Shown here: positions 1 through 11,400 of the stretch, one piece after another
How the letters are laid out: each line of letters begins with the position of its first letter
How positions within the stretch are numbered: position 1 is the first letter of the stretch
NCBI GenBank assembly: GCA_000733415.1
Contig: KL662192.1
Coordinates: 1,407,937-1,444,278 of the forward strand
Length of the DNA stretch: 36,342 nucleotides
Source: [Leptolyngbya] sp. JSC-1
GTDB lineage: Bacteria; Cyanobacteriota; Cyanobacteriia; Elainellales; Elainellaceae
Direction: 5' to 3'
Program-made: the position numbers and the translations under genes
The notes under the pieces: generated by a model
What the model saw: only the letters and a program-made list of their open reading frames with translations
Databases searched by the model: none
Told to the model about the DNA's origin: nothing

Positions 1-42
1 CTTCGACTTGTGTGGACACCGTAGCTTTTGTAAGGGAGGAGA

Positions 43-75
43 GGGGGGATCTCAACATGATTTGCGATCTACTGA
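43..75. repeat. 33-bp repeat, left copy of an inverted pair
   Basis: The reverse complement of this stretch matches 23976-24008 at 32 of 33 bases, so the two copies lie in inverted orientation about 23.9 kb apart, on either side of the toxin-encapsulin block. It contains the core CAGTAGATCGCAAAT (reverse strand), which is also the end sequence of the MITE-like element at 23974-24480. The stop codon of the GH5 gene (69-71) falls inside it. The rest of a possible element would lie to the left, outside the window. Confidence 0.8.
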
Positions 76-1199
76 AGCTGCGACAAGTCATGAGGAAGCA
101 GTCCTAGCTCGATGGCCTTGCCCATATCCCAAATATCGAACTTGGCTTCATCGCCAAGACACTTGTAACTCCAGTAACACCAGGCCGTTGCGTGCTCCCA
201 AGCCTTAAAGTGCGCGTCAGCAACTTTTCGATAGTAGTCATCTCTCTGTTTGCCAGCCAGCGTTGTCGCAGCCTTTCTCGACGCAGTATCGATGCTCCAC
301 TCACCTACCAAGACTGGAAAATATTGAGACATTTCTGTCACAGTACCGCCCATTTCATTCTTGATGTACGCCAGGTGGTCGTCAAGCTCACCATCTCCGT
401 ACTTCAATGCGAATGTCATGAGATATAAGTGCGTATCTACGACGATATTCTTGAAGTCCGGTGCTTTGAAAAACTCCACCCATTCCTTGATACGGAAGCC
501 GTCATGGAATACGACTGTCACGTCGTCTGCCTGCGCCCGAATCCTTGAGTAGGCTTGCGTGTAAAAGCGTTTGAGGAAATCGGTTGGTACGGCTTCTGAC
601 CCTTCGGCATAGGCTTTATCCACGGCTGGATATCGCTTGGGCACATCAACCAGATCCCACAACTCTGGAGAGATCGGTTCATTCAGCACCTCGATGCCCC
701 AGAGACTTTTGTTGTCCCGATATCGCTCTGCTAGTCGTTCAAGCACAGTCAATGCGAACTCGACATGCTCTGGGTTTTTGTGAAACTTACAAACACCACA
801 AATGCCACCATTATCGAACCCATTCTGGCTATCTGGTACGGTATGCAAATCAATCAAGATTTTGAGCTTGTATCGCTCTGCCCATTTGAACGCCTTGTCC
901 AGGTAGTCAATGCATCCGATGTATGGCTCATAGTCGCCAAAGATATAGAAGGGAATTGGAATCCGCACGAAATCAATGCTCCTGGCAGCCAGGTAGGCAA
1001 AGTCTCGATCCGTGATGTAGGAGTCGCGATGCACCTTATAGCGTTCACGTTTTACGATTTCGCACAGTGCTCTGACTAGCTGATAATCGTCTTCTACAGA
1101 TGTTCCATCTTCTAGAATAAAGAGTTCTGGACTCATCCACTTTTCCAACACAAGCCAATTACCCAGGTTGACGCCTTTAGCGACAGTTTTAGATTGCAT
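69..1199 (-). CDS. GH5 family exo-beta-1,3-glucanase-like hydrolase
   Basis: A 376-residue glycoside hydrolase family 5 protein, predicted to hydrolyse beta-glucosidic bonds, most like the exo-1,3-beta-glucanase branch. The start KGVNLGNWLVLEKWM (8-22) is the family's usual opening. The acid/base Glu is E174 in LNEP and the nucleophile is E300 in VGEWS; LIDLHT (115-120) and DTHLYL fit conserved active-site strands. There is no signal peptide, so it is predicted to be cytoplasmic or released with other factors. The ATG is preceded by AAGAGGT, a fair ribosome binding site. It lies downstream of the Tc toxin genes on the same strand, but 420 bp after the DUF924 gene, so its own promoter is likely. 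The stop codon lies in a dispersed repeat, so the native C-terminus may have been cut. Substrate (laminarin, callose, fungal or oomycete glucan) is inference. Confidence 0.85.
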   Translation of the reverse strand: MQSKTVAKGVNLGNWLVLEKWMSPELFILEDGTSVEDDYQLVRALCEIVKRERYKVHRDSYITDRDFAYLAARSIDFVRIPIPFYIFGDYEPYIGCIDYLDKAFKWAERYKLKILIDLHTVPDSQNGFDNGGICGVCKFHKNPEHVEFALTVLERLAERYRDNKSLWGIEVLNEPISPELWDLVDVPKRYPAVDKAYAEGSEAVPTDFLKRFYTQAYSRIRAQADDVTVVFHDGFRIKEWVEFFKAPDFKNIVVDTHLYLMTFALKYGDGELDDHLAYIKNEMGGTVTEMSQYFPVLVGEWSIDTASRKAATTLAGKQRDDYYRKVADAHFKAWEHATAWCYWSYKCLGDEAKFDIWDMGKAIELGLLPHDLSQLQ

Positions 1200-1621
1200 A
1201 GGTACCTCTTTTGAAAATAGAGCTAGTTATCAGCTATTTACCCTACCCATACTCACTCAGAGTTACAGTGCAATAATTTTTTGTTTGAGTTCATCCAGAA
1301 GCAATATTCAAGTTTTTACGTTGCCTATACTCACGTTTTTGGCACTCACGTTTTTGGCACTCACGTTTGTGATGCTTACATTGCAATACATTAGGAACGA
1401 TGCTCAAATTTGAAACAAAGTCTTCTGAATGCAGCAACGGGGCTGTTTCAGTTGCCGTTTCATGATAACTGATCTTGTGATTTTGCTCAAGAATATGATT
1501 AATAATGATTGTTTCATCACATTGACGATGACTGGTGATGTAACGCTACATCTCAGGTTGTCAGCGGCTGACACCAGCGACGATGAGAGCTGCTCTGATA
1601 GGTTCAAGAACTAGACAGAGA
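1200..1621. other. Intergenic region with a 15-bp tandem repeat
   Basis: A 422-bp gap upstream of the GH5 gene and downstream of the DUF924 gene. It holds a 15-bp tandem repeat at 1330-1369 and otherwise only short ORFs without ribosome binding sites or recognisable protein sequence. No convincing terminator was seen. Confidence 0.6.
1330..1369. repeat. 15-bp tandem repeat, about 2.6 copies
   Basis: The unit CTCACGTTTTTGGCA occurs at 1330-1344 and 1345-1359, followed by a partial third copy that diverges after CTCACGTTT. Intergenic, no coding role seen. Confidence 0.85.
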
Positions 1622-2272
1622 TTACGATAGATGCGGCGGGAGCGATCGCGTATGAACGAGCTGCTCTGTGGCAAGATACTGGAGTTCATCGGGAGTAGAG
1701 AGTCGTCCTAATATCTGATTGCGATGGGGATGACGACCGAATCGAGCAACGACATCGCGATGCCGATGGGCTTGTTCTGCGGAGAACTTTAGCAAAGCTC
1801 GATAGTCCTGAAGGGCTTCCTGCACTAGGTCGTCTGCCAGTTTGGTCACGAGTTCCAAATTGCTCAAATCTTCGGAATGTCCCAGCGGCAGGAAGAAGAA
1901 TGTCTTCTCCCAAGGCGTATTAAGAGCTGCGTAATCACCAACTTTAATGCCCTCTAGTGCCAGCGCACAAGCTTTTGCATCCTGAGCGAATGCCTGAGCT
2001 GTTCCCCGATAAATGGTGCGTGAAAATTGGTCGAGGACGAGGATCAGAGCCAATCGCGACTGAGGTGCGTGTGACCAGGCGTCTAGCTCACCTCGAATAG
2101 CACATTCCAGCAACGGCGAAAACTGCTGGATGATTTCAGCATCTCCGCCGCCTTGAAACCACCATTGCCACTGGCGAACTAAGGCAGCCGGATTCTTCTC
2201 TGGCAACTGGGGAAACCAAAACTGAAGCACATCTTCAAAGATCAAGACCGAGTCGTTTTCGATGTAATGCAT
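1622..2272 (-). CDS. DUF924 family protein
   Basis: A 216-residue protein of the DUF924 family, an all-helical TPR-like fold of unknown biochemical function that is widespread in bacteria. Supporting motifs are VLQFWFPQ near the N-terminus, the hallmark LDQFSRTIYRGTAQAFAQD around residues 80-100, and FFFLPLGHSEDL, matching the usual F-x-P-x-x-HSE block. Length is typical. There is no signal peptide or membrane segment, so it is probably cytosolic. It follows the TcA gene on the same strand with a 204-bp gap, and a link to the toxin is possible only by position; DUF924 genes usually stand alone, so it may simply be an unrelated neighbour. Confidence 0.85.
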   Translation of the reverse strand: MHYIENDSVLIFEDVLQFWFPQLPEKNPAALVRQWQWWFQGGGDAEIIQQFSPLLECAIRGELDAWSHAPQSRLALILVLDQFSRTIYRGTAQAFAQDAKACALALEGIKVGDYAALNTPWEKTFFFLPLGHSEDLSNLELVTKLADDLVQEALQDYRALLKFSAEQAHRHRDVVARFGRHPHRNQILGRLSTPDELQYLATEQLVHTRSLPPHLS

Positions 2273-2476
2273 TAGTTTAGCTCAACTACAAATAGCACAC
2301 TGGAAAGGTTCCCACTGCTAGGCGAGATGTTTAGAGTCACGATCATCTATTTAGTTAAGATAAACAGTTTCAACTGGAATGTCGGTCCGAAAAGGTCAGA
2401 AGTTTTGGAAGCCGCAGCTATGAAGAGAAAATGGAGTACACCTTAATTTTTCCGTCAATACTTTTTAAATGGTTGC

Positions 2477-5400
2477 TTAGAGTTCCAATTGGTACTTAAT
2501 CACCAGCCAAGCGTCTTTCAATATATCTGTGGTGAGGGGCACAGGATCATTGACCTGAAGTGCCCAGAATCCATTTAAGTCCTCAGCTAAGTCGATCGCT
2601 TCATATTGCTGCAATGAATCGATCCCGGCTCCCGGTTCTAGTTCAACGTCGAATGTTGCGTTATCAGGATTTAACGTCTCAAGTTGGGCAGATTTGAGCA
2701 GGGAAATTGTCAATCCGGTTGCAGGGGGAGCAAGGCGAACGAAAAGCATGGCGCTTTGGATTGCTAGGCCACTGACTTTCTGACTATTGGCAAAGAAGGG
2801 CAAGCGTTCCTTGAGATTGCCCAAGACAAATACCTGGTTGGCCACATCGGGTTCGGGGTGCAGGAAGCGATACCACTCATCTGGAAATTCGTGCTTCAGG
2901 CTCAACAGGCGGAATAGACCTTCCCGTTGACTGAGTTCCGAGGCATTTTCCACATAGTCGATCAGATGCTCCACGGCAGCGGTTTTAAGCGTAGCTCCGC
3001 CGTCGCAGGAGGTATAGCGGAGATGGATAATCACATCGGATATAGTTTGATAGTCAAACTGATGGAATTCTTGCGGCAGTTCTAACCGCCAACTGCTGAT
3101 TGCCCCAGATCCCTCAAACGGCATGTAGCGCTCATCCCGGAAGTTCAGTTCAAATACACCACTGTCATTTTGGCCCTGGCTGACGGCAATAGCCGTGGTG
3201 GGTATCGGGTTATAGACGAAGCGTTCATCGGCTTCTTCTAGCTTCTTGGCATAATCAGAGGCATTCGCGGCAATTTTACTGTTTCTATATTCGTGTTTCA
3301 ACAGACGCAGGGTGCAGTTCAGGCTGGTATAGGGTCCGACGACACAAGGCATGGAAACCGATACTGTTTTGATGCGCCGCTTGTAATGCCCAGGATAATC
3401 TAGATCGAAGCTCTCTTCTGGAATGTCAAATTCACATACTCCGGTTTCTTTGAGTTGAATCAAGGCCAGAGGGTTATGGAGTTGCAGCGAAACATGCTTG
3501 GTGATTTCGTAATCGTGGGGTTTGGTTGCCACATACGCATTTTCCAGATGCTTCAGGGCTAAGTAAAGCTGCTCTCCAGCCAGGAAGCCGTCTTTGGCGC
3601 TGTCCCAGTAACCAAATTTGATGAAATCAGAGGTGGAAAGCCCCATTTCAAACCGGAAGACTTTTTCGGCTTTTTTAGCTAGATCATAGGCGAAAGAGTA
3701 GGCTTGGTAATACAAGTCTTTTAGGCGATCACTCATCCATTGGTAAAGCTGTTCATTCGAGTATTTATTGCGAATGAAATCTTCTACTTCTTGAGTTTGT
3801 TCAATCTGGATTTGATGGTGATCAATTTCGAGTTGGGCAATATCTCTCCTAATTGTTTGAGCAGTAACCTGCTTGTCGATTTGCATCAGCTCATGGCCCG
3901 CCAGATTTGCCTGAAGGATGCGCTCCTGCTGTTGGCGTGTGAAGCCTGCTTTGCGAGCAGCAGCGGAAGATTGGAAGGTTTTATCATTTACTCCAACTTG
4001 CAGACCTCTTGCAACAGCTTGTATGACGTTTCCAATCTGCGGTCCTCCCCAACTTACTCCTAACCCTATACCGATAGGTTTGGCATCAATGCTAGCAATA
4101 GGAATAGCATGAAAAATACTGGCTAAAGCTTCCGAAACTCCTACTCCTAACTGTAAATCCTTAGATTGCTTTGCCTTCTTGATTTCTTCTTCTTCCGGTG
4201 GAATCAACTTCAATTCGCCATCTTTCTTGATTTCAGGGATTTGGTTGGGCAGTTCGGCAAATTCTACATCCACTGCGGGTACATCTACATCTGCATCAAT
4301 AATCTGCAAATAATAATTCAGCCGATGTTCAGGCGCTTTGCGATTTTGCTCCAGACTTGCCAAACTAGCCTTGGCTTCCTCGAGCTGCTGGTTTCTCACC
4401 TCCATCATTAGGTTTTGCATCCGGGTGTCATGCTGTGCCCGCAGAATCGAGAGGCTTTCCCCATCTTTCTTCTCTAAGGCTGAGAGCAGGGCGCTACCCA
4501 GCGATTTAACTTCCGACGTGACTTCTAAAGCCCGCTGTAACAGGTAATTGAAGCGGTAATTGGGCATGGGTGTACTGAGGTCGTTAAGCACACTGCTGAT
4601 GCTCAGACCTTGGGCCGCCGCTTGAACCAATAAAGCTGGATCGAGGGGCGAACCGAATAAATCCATCTCTCTGAACACGCCTTCAATATTGAGGCAATGG
4701 CGAATTTTGAACAGGCGGTCGGCTACCGTATCCCAGTATTCCAGCAGTTTCGGGTTGTCGGGCAGGCAGAAATAGAGCGTTGTAGCAAACCCGTAGACGT
4801 TGACGTAATGGGGCTTTCCGTTGGAGATGACTGCCGGCACCGCAATCTGGTTGCTAAAGGGAAAGATCAGCTCCAGATCGACGATTGTGTTGGAGAAGGC
4901 GTCCCATTGGTCTAGCAGAGAGTTGTAGGTCTGGGGCTGAATTTTGCCGCGTTTGGGAATGATCTCTGGGCGTGGACCCAAGATATGACCAGCCAGCACA
5001 TAGAGTTGAGTAGCCTGGTTGAGGGTTTCAATCGTGTCCTGACGGAAGAGGTGATCTCCCCAGGCGATCAGGTTGTCGATGTATTTCATCACCACCCATT
5101 TCATGTAGGCGGTGGGACGAGAACGGGCAATCACATGGGGTTGAAACGGATTGTCTCGCCACTCGCTAATCTCTTCGTCAGGCGTGTTGGGATCGAGGCG
5201 GTTAAAGATTTGCTCTAAGATATTCTGGCTATCGGTTACCCGAAATGGCAGAAATTTCCAGACGTTTCTGATATCGCCTTTGACATTAATTGGATCAAAA
5301 ATATAATGCCACCACTGCATTGCCTCTTCAAAGCGTTGAGACTTGGTCAGGTGGTCTGCTAATAAAGCAACCGAATGGAACAGAGCCTCCCAGTTATAGA

Positions 5401-8400
5401 TCGCATAAGGACGTTTTAGCTCATGGTAATCAAGACCATTATTTGAGCCATAGCGATCGTCCGAAAGCAGAACTAGCTGATCGAAGATCTTGTTGATTTC
5501 TCCCCTCCTGAGCAAGCCCAACATATCTCTAGTTTTATCGTGCTGAAAGGAGTAGGTTTTGTTGTATTCAATGAAGAAAACTTCGTTATTCTGGTTATTC
5601 TCTAGAAACCTGGGTGACCAGAAGTCGCCAGGATCGTTGTCAGCACCAACTGCTTGGATGGGAACGATTGCAGATGGTGCAAATCCCATCCGATGGAAAA
5701 CATTCTGGCCAAACCACAGCAAGGGGATGGTATTAGAGACTCTTCCTTCTATCTTGCCGATCTGATTGCCATCAAAATAAAATGATTCGGATAGTACAAT
5801 CCTCTCCTGACTTGAAAACCTACTTCTGAAAAACTCTGTATTACTATTGATTAATTCTTCTGTGACATTAGATATCCTACCTAAATAATAAGGTTGAATA
5901 AAGACGAAATCATCTTTAACAAACGGAGCAAAAATAAACTTCTCCCGTTCAACTAACAGCTTAAATGTATGTTCATTTGAGCCTTCTTCAAGATCTCTTT
6001 GAGAATAAATTGCGTCGCTTGATAATTGTTTGGGAGTCCATTTGCCCTCTTTGTACTCACTCCAGCCTAATTTAATTTCCCAATATATCAAGGGAGTGCT
6101 TTGGGACATGGTTGTCGTTTCAGCACTGCTGGCAGCCGTCATCCTGGTCTTGAGCGGACTATCCCAATTCTTCTGCATAAATTGGGGAAAAATGATAAAC
6201 AGCCGGTTTCGCCAAACGACTGGCACTACAAAAGTTCCATTTTTGACTAATTTGCCGTTTCTATCTTCAATATCAACACTAGGAATATCCAGATCGATTT
6301 TTTCCCAAGGATACCAGTCTTCATAATCAAACCTATAGTAACGGTAGAAAAAGAAGTAGGGAGCATTGCGAGTTCTGGCTATAACATGCAATGTTCTCGC
6401 GTTTCCCTCTCCTTCAATAAATTGCCCGACGACTTCGAGGTTAGCAACTTCGTCAACCTGAACGATATATTGGGTCAACGCACTTGTAACGGTATCTTGA
6501 CTTACATCATTCTGTAGCAATTCAGATTCCAATTCCTGGAAGAAGGGACTCTTGACATCTCGCAATTCAGGGCGAATCCAGTTTTCGGGATAGAGAAACA
6601 CCTTGCGGTTGGCTTCCCAAACCCGGTAGAGGGCCATCCATTCCCAGCGTTCGCGGTCCAGAACCTCCGCAGACACTCCATACTTGGCTTCCAGTCCCAG
6701 GAAACACCGCTGTACGAACAACTGCACCGACGAGAGCGCCTGCCGGATCCGGGAGGTTTTCATACAGGCATCCATTTGCACGTCAATCAGGAAAAATTCA
6801 AACAGGTTGTCGGCATCTCTGACGCCCCATTCCATCAGCACAGGCTGAGCTAACAAGTAGGCGAGCAATGCCTCTCTTTGATTGGTGCGGAGCTGATCGT
6901 GGGTTGGCTTGATCGCTTCCTCCCATTGTTCCTGGGAATAGCGTGCCCGAATGGCTTGCTGAATATTACTGGCAATTTTGCGGTTCCCAATAAAACTAGA
7001 CATGGGTTGTCCCCACTGGAACAGATCTCCCATGCCAACACCAATCTTTTTGGCAACCCGCAGCGTCTCTTGCAGTTTGAGCAGGTTTGCCTCGTTGCGG
7101 AAATGCTGTGGATGGAACAGGTTAAAGTGTTGAGGCAGAATCATTTTATAGATATCAGACTCCTCCCATCCCGTGAGGGCGTGGATTTGCGCCACCAATG
7201 ACGGCTCACCTTCCGCCTCTTGAGCTTGATGCGTCCAGCGGAAGAACTCCACTAGACTTAATTCAGTAGATGGTAAGCTCTTCTGCAAGCGATAGAAGGC
7301 TTCTAGCCTTAACCATTGGGGAAACGATAGGGCATTGAAATCCAGGTCGTCAAAATGAGCTGCAAACTGGCGGAAAAATTCTAGCTCCTCCAGTTTCATG
7401 GCAAAGCCCTTGACCAGCATGGCGACTTTTTGCAACTGAATATAGGCGATTCGGAATGCTTCGGTTCGGAGAGCGGGAAAGAGAACCTTATCGGAAATTT
7501 TCACCTGGGCTTGCTGATTGAATTTCATGAATAGTCCGATGATATTTCCATTCTCATCTTCGTCGTATCCTTCCAAGATGAATGGATAGGCTTGACCGGC
7601 TTTCAGAAAACTCGTAGGACTCTCGTAGAAATTGATCTGCTCTTCATCGGTGTGCACAAGAGCAGACCACTGGGGTTGATGGTTGAAGGTTAAGCCAACC
7701 TTCCCTTCTGCCTCTAGCAGAAAAGTATACTTGCCATCCTTCTCCGGTATAAAGAATCCTTGCCAACGCTGGGCTTCCACGTCTGGGTCTTTCTGTTCCT
7801 TCAGGCGAATAATTTCTTGGTAAATCGGCTCACCCTGTGATGTTCGAATCACTTCCATAACTAGAGTTTGGGTTATATCCAAAGACGTACCCAAATTCCC
7901 TGCCAACATCTGTACCACCAACCCCTGCCGCAACATTTCTCTCAGATAAGGCATGAAGGCTCTGGTCAGATACACTCGTTTTTGGAATCCACTATCCTGC
8001 GCTGGATTTTCAGGGCTAGCCTGATCGTCAGCCAACAATATGGCAGCAGCAGCATCCGGGTCAGCAAAGATGGGCCAGAGGGCATCGGCGAAAAACCTAA
8101 CTGGCTGGTCGAATATTTTATGCGCAGCGATCTGGAATTTTTCTTGATCGTCCGTATCGCTAATTAGATCAGCCAGAGCAATCACCTTTTCCCGATCGGA
8201 TTCACGCAAAATTCCCGTGACTTGCAAACCCTTGGTACCGCTAAACTGTACTCGCTGTAGAAAAGTTTGAAACTCGCCACCGGGCTGTTGCTCTTCCTCT
8301 TTGCGTCGCGCCAGCATGAACGCTGTAATCGCATCCTGATCGGTTTGGTTTAACTTCGTGCTGTATTTGCGGCGAGTGTTGTCTAGATAAACAGTAGTTC

Positions 8401-11400
8401 CCTGAACCAACCCAATGATTTGTTCGACGATCGCACCGTCGTAGAGTAAACTCAATTTGCTGCGTAACAGTTCTTCCGTTGCCTCCTGATCATCCTTAAT
8501 ATCGGCGTGGTCTATTTCTATTTGCAGCAGGGCATCTCTGAGGGCGATCGCCAGTTGAAAAATAGCAGCCATACTGGGACGGAGAGGACGGAGTGCATCA
8601 TCCTGATCCCAGATCAAATAATTCAACTCTCGCGGACTGAATCCAGAATCGTCGATCCGGGCAAATAGGTGGTAGAACTCTAGCGTCTGCGTCGGTTTCC
8701 CGAAGGGTTGAGCTAGCTCTCGCATCAGCGATAAAACGCTAGGAAGTTCCTTAATTTGGAGACCCAGAGTTTTGGCTAGCAGAATATGGCGATAGAGTTT
8801 AGAGACATTGTCCAGGGTGAGTGGATAGCAACCATTATTCTGAGTCAACTCATCAGGAGCCGCGATCAGAGCGATCATCGTCTCGATCATCGTCACATCG
8901 ACTTTGAGAGCCGCCATCAGCACAGGCAGATGATCATTAAAACATTCGGTTCCAGTCAGATAAGTGTCGAATTCGTCGGCTTGAAAGACATCATCTACGG
9001 CAAGCAGGTTGTATTTCAGAAATAGGCGTTCGTAGAGGGAATTTTCGCCCTCGATGCCAATCGGTGCCCAATAGGTCAATAATTGGGCCAGTTCTAGTCC
9101 GGTAATCTCCAGCAACTTTTTCACCGCCACGAGTTGCTCAATCAGCTCAGGCGTGATATCCTGCAGGACTTGAGAAATCGGCTCTGGTTGACAATCAGCT
9201 TCTGGCCTGGAGGGACGGGGGTTAGCAGTCAATGCAGGAGCAGACCTTCTTAGGCTAGAACCATGGTTAGCTTCTGCATCCTCTGGCTCGATCGGCTTAG
9301 AGGGAAGCAAGGCCACAAACCGATTGGGAATCAAAAGATGAAATCCTCCAACAGGTTTTACCGTGGTTTCGCCCACGCCTGTAATGGCCTGATCTACCTC
9401 TGCTACGGTCCAGCCCAGTTTGCACCAGAGCCGGATAAAGCGATGGAAGCGATCATATTCGGCTGTGACAAGATCGGTGCCGTCTAGATGTTTCAGTTGG
9501 GTTTTAGTCAGATCGCAGGTTTCCTGAGAGCTAGAACAGACAAAGGGCAGCCGGTTGCCAGAGTGCAAAATAAACAGTCTGAGATTGTTTACCTTACCGA
9601 TTTCCCCATTGATACCCGTAAAATCTCCGCCAAAAATTGAAACGGAATCGCTGAAATCCTCATCGAATACCAATGTACTTGTATTAGTATCTAAATGTCC
9701 GACAAATTTCTTTGGATTGGACCTGAGTACGTAAATTTGACAATCCGAATCAAGATAGAGGTCGATAAACGAACCGGCATCATCTGTGCCCCAAATCACC
9801 CATAGGCGAATCGTTCCCTCGATACATTGACAGGCAGAACCATTGTCTAAAACAATCAGTTTGCCAATTTTGGCAAAGTATTTATAAACCCAACATTCCA
9901 CATAGTCTTTGTCAAAATCATCGTTGTCAGATTGGGAGGCCGGAGGGATAGCCGTAAGTGTCTGATCAACCGGTCCTGCCGAGCCATTGTTAGCAGACTG
10001 ATCGGCGTCTAGGGCATCCTGAAGAAACTGCACCAGCTTCGCGTATTTCAAGCGAATATTTGTTTGGCTATGATCAACTAGGCTTTGTAGGTAACGATAG
10101 CTGAAGCGGAGGCTATTCATATAGGCCAGTGCTTTGCCTGACAGGTAGTTAGGATTGATGTAGCGCGTTTTTAGCAGCTCGATCAGATCCACATACTGGA
10201 TGTTGGTTCGCCGCAGAAACCCCACGATTTTAGTTTCCTGGGCAGGTTTGACCCATTTCAATTCGTCCAGCATTTGGCTTTCGGTATCAATGCCATAGTA
10301 ATCCCAGGTATCTCTTAAACCAAGTTTTTGGTGATATTGGGCTAGGGTTAAATTGGTTTCCTGCTTCAGTTCGTACCATTCCTGAGTATAGAAGCCCTCT
10401 TTTGTCAGAATGACGTATTCTGCTTCAGTGAGTTGGAGAAATTCAGCCGCGATGGCTCGATCGATGGACTGCACCTGTAATTCCTGGAGTCGGGTGGCGT
10501 GTTCGAGTTCTGCATCACTCGGATTCTCTCCAACCGGCAGCGGAACATCGATACGGAAGGTGTCCAACAGCTCGTAACGGCTGTTGCCCAGATAGTTGAG
10601 ATAGAGTCGAGCTGAGTCGATGGGCTGATCATAGGGTAGCCGACAAACCGGATAAACGACTTTGCTGAGGGTGAGATAGGCGGCGTAGTTTGTATGTTGC
10701 GGTTCGGCTAATAGTTCACCGCTGCTTTCATCCTCGACATTGTAGGCAGCAATCGTCGCCTGTTTGGGGCTATGAGCATCTGCTTTATAGGTATTCAGGT
10801 GATTCACAAAACTTTCCATCACCTCATTCACTAGGTCGATATATGGGATGAGGGTGTTTGTATTTTCGCAGGTGAGTTGCAGGTTACCTAAATCGGGACG
10901 ACGGCGAAACAGCTTTTCCAGCGGAGTATTGTTGATGCCGGCTTTCCCACTATTGTCGTTTTCTGGTTCCAGATTATTGTTGCGTAGATATTGAAACAGC
11001 TCCACCAGATAGGCAGCAGGGCTATATACCGAATTGCAGTGCTCACACTCACACAGGTCTACATTGCCGAACAGCGTCTCGAAATTGATCGGAATATTTT
11101 TCTGCTGGGCAACGCCTATAACCTGCTCTCTGCGCGTATCAACCGACGCCTCGCCGTGAATCATCCGGACAGAGGCACCCAGAACCGCCTGTCGCAGGGC
11201 AGTGTAAGCGTGCTCATTGCGCACAGTAATAGTCTGAGCGTTGCGATGAATGGCGCGGGCAACCTCTTCTCCTCCCAATCGTTCCGCAAACAGACTGACA
11301 AAGCGTTCCAGTGGGATTTCATTGATGGCATAGGCGGAGGTTAGGTTCGTTCTCAGTAGAGTCGGTAATGCTTCAGCTCTGGGGCTGACCGCAGACAGGC

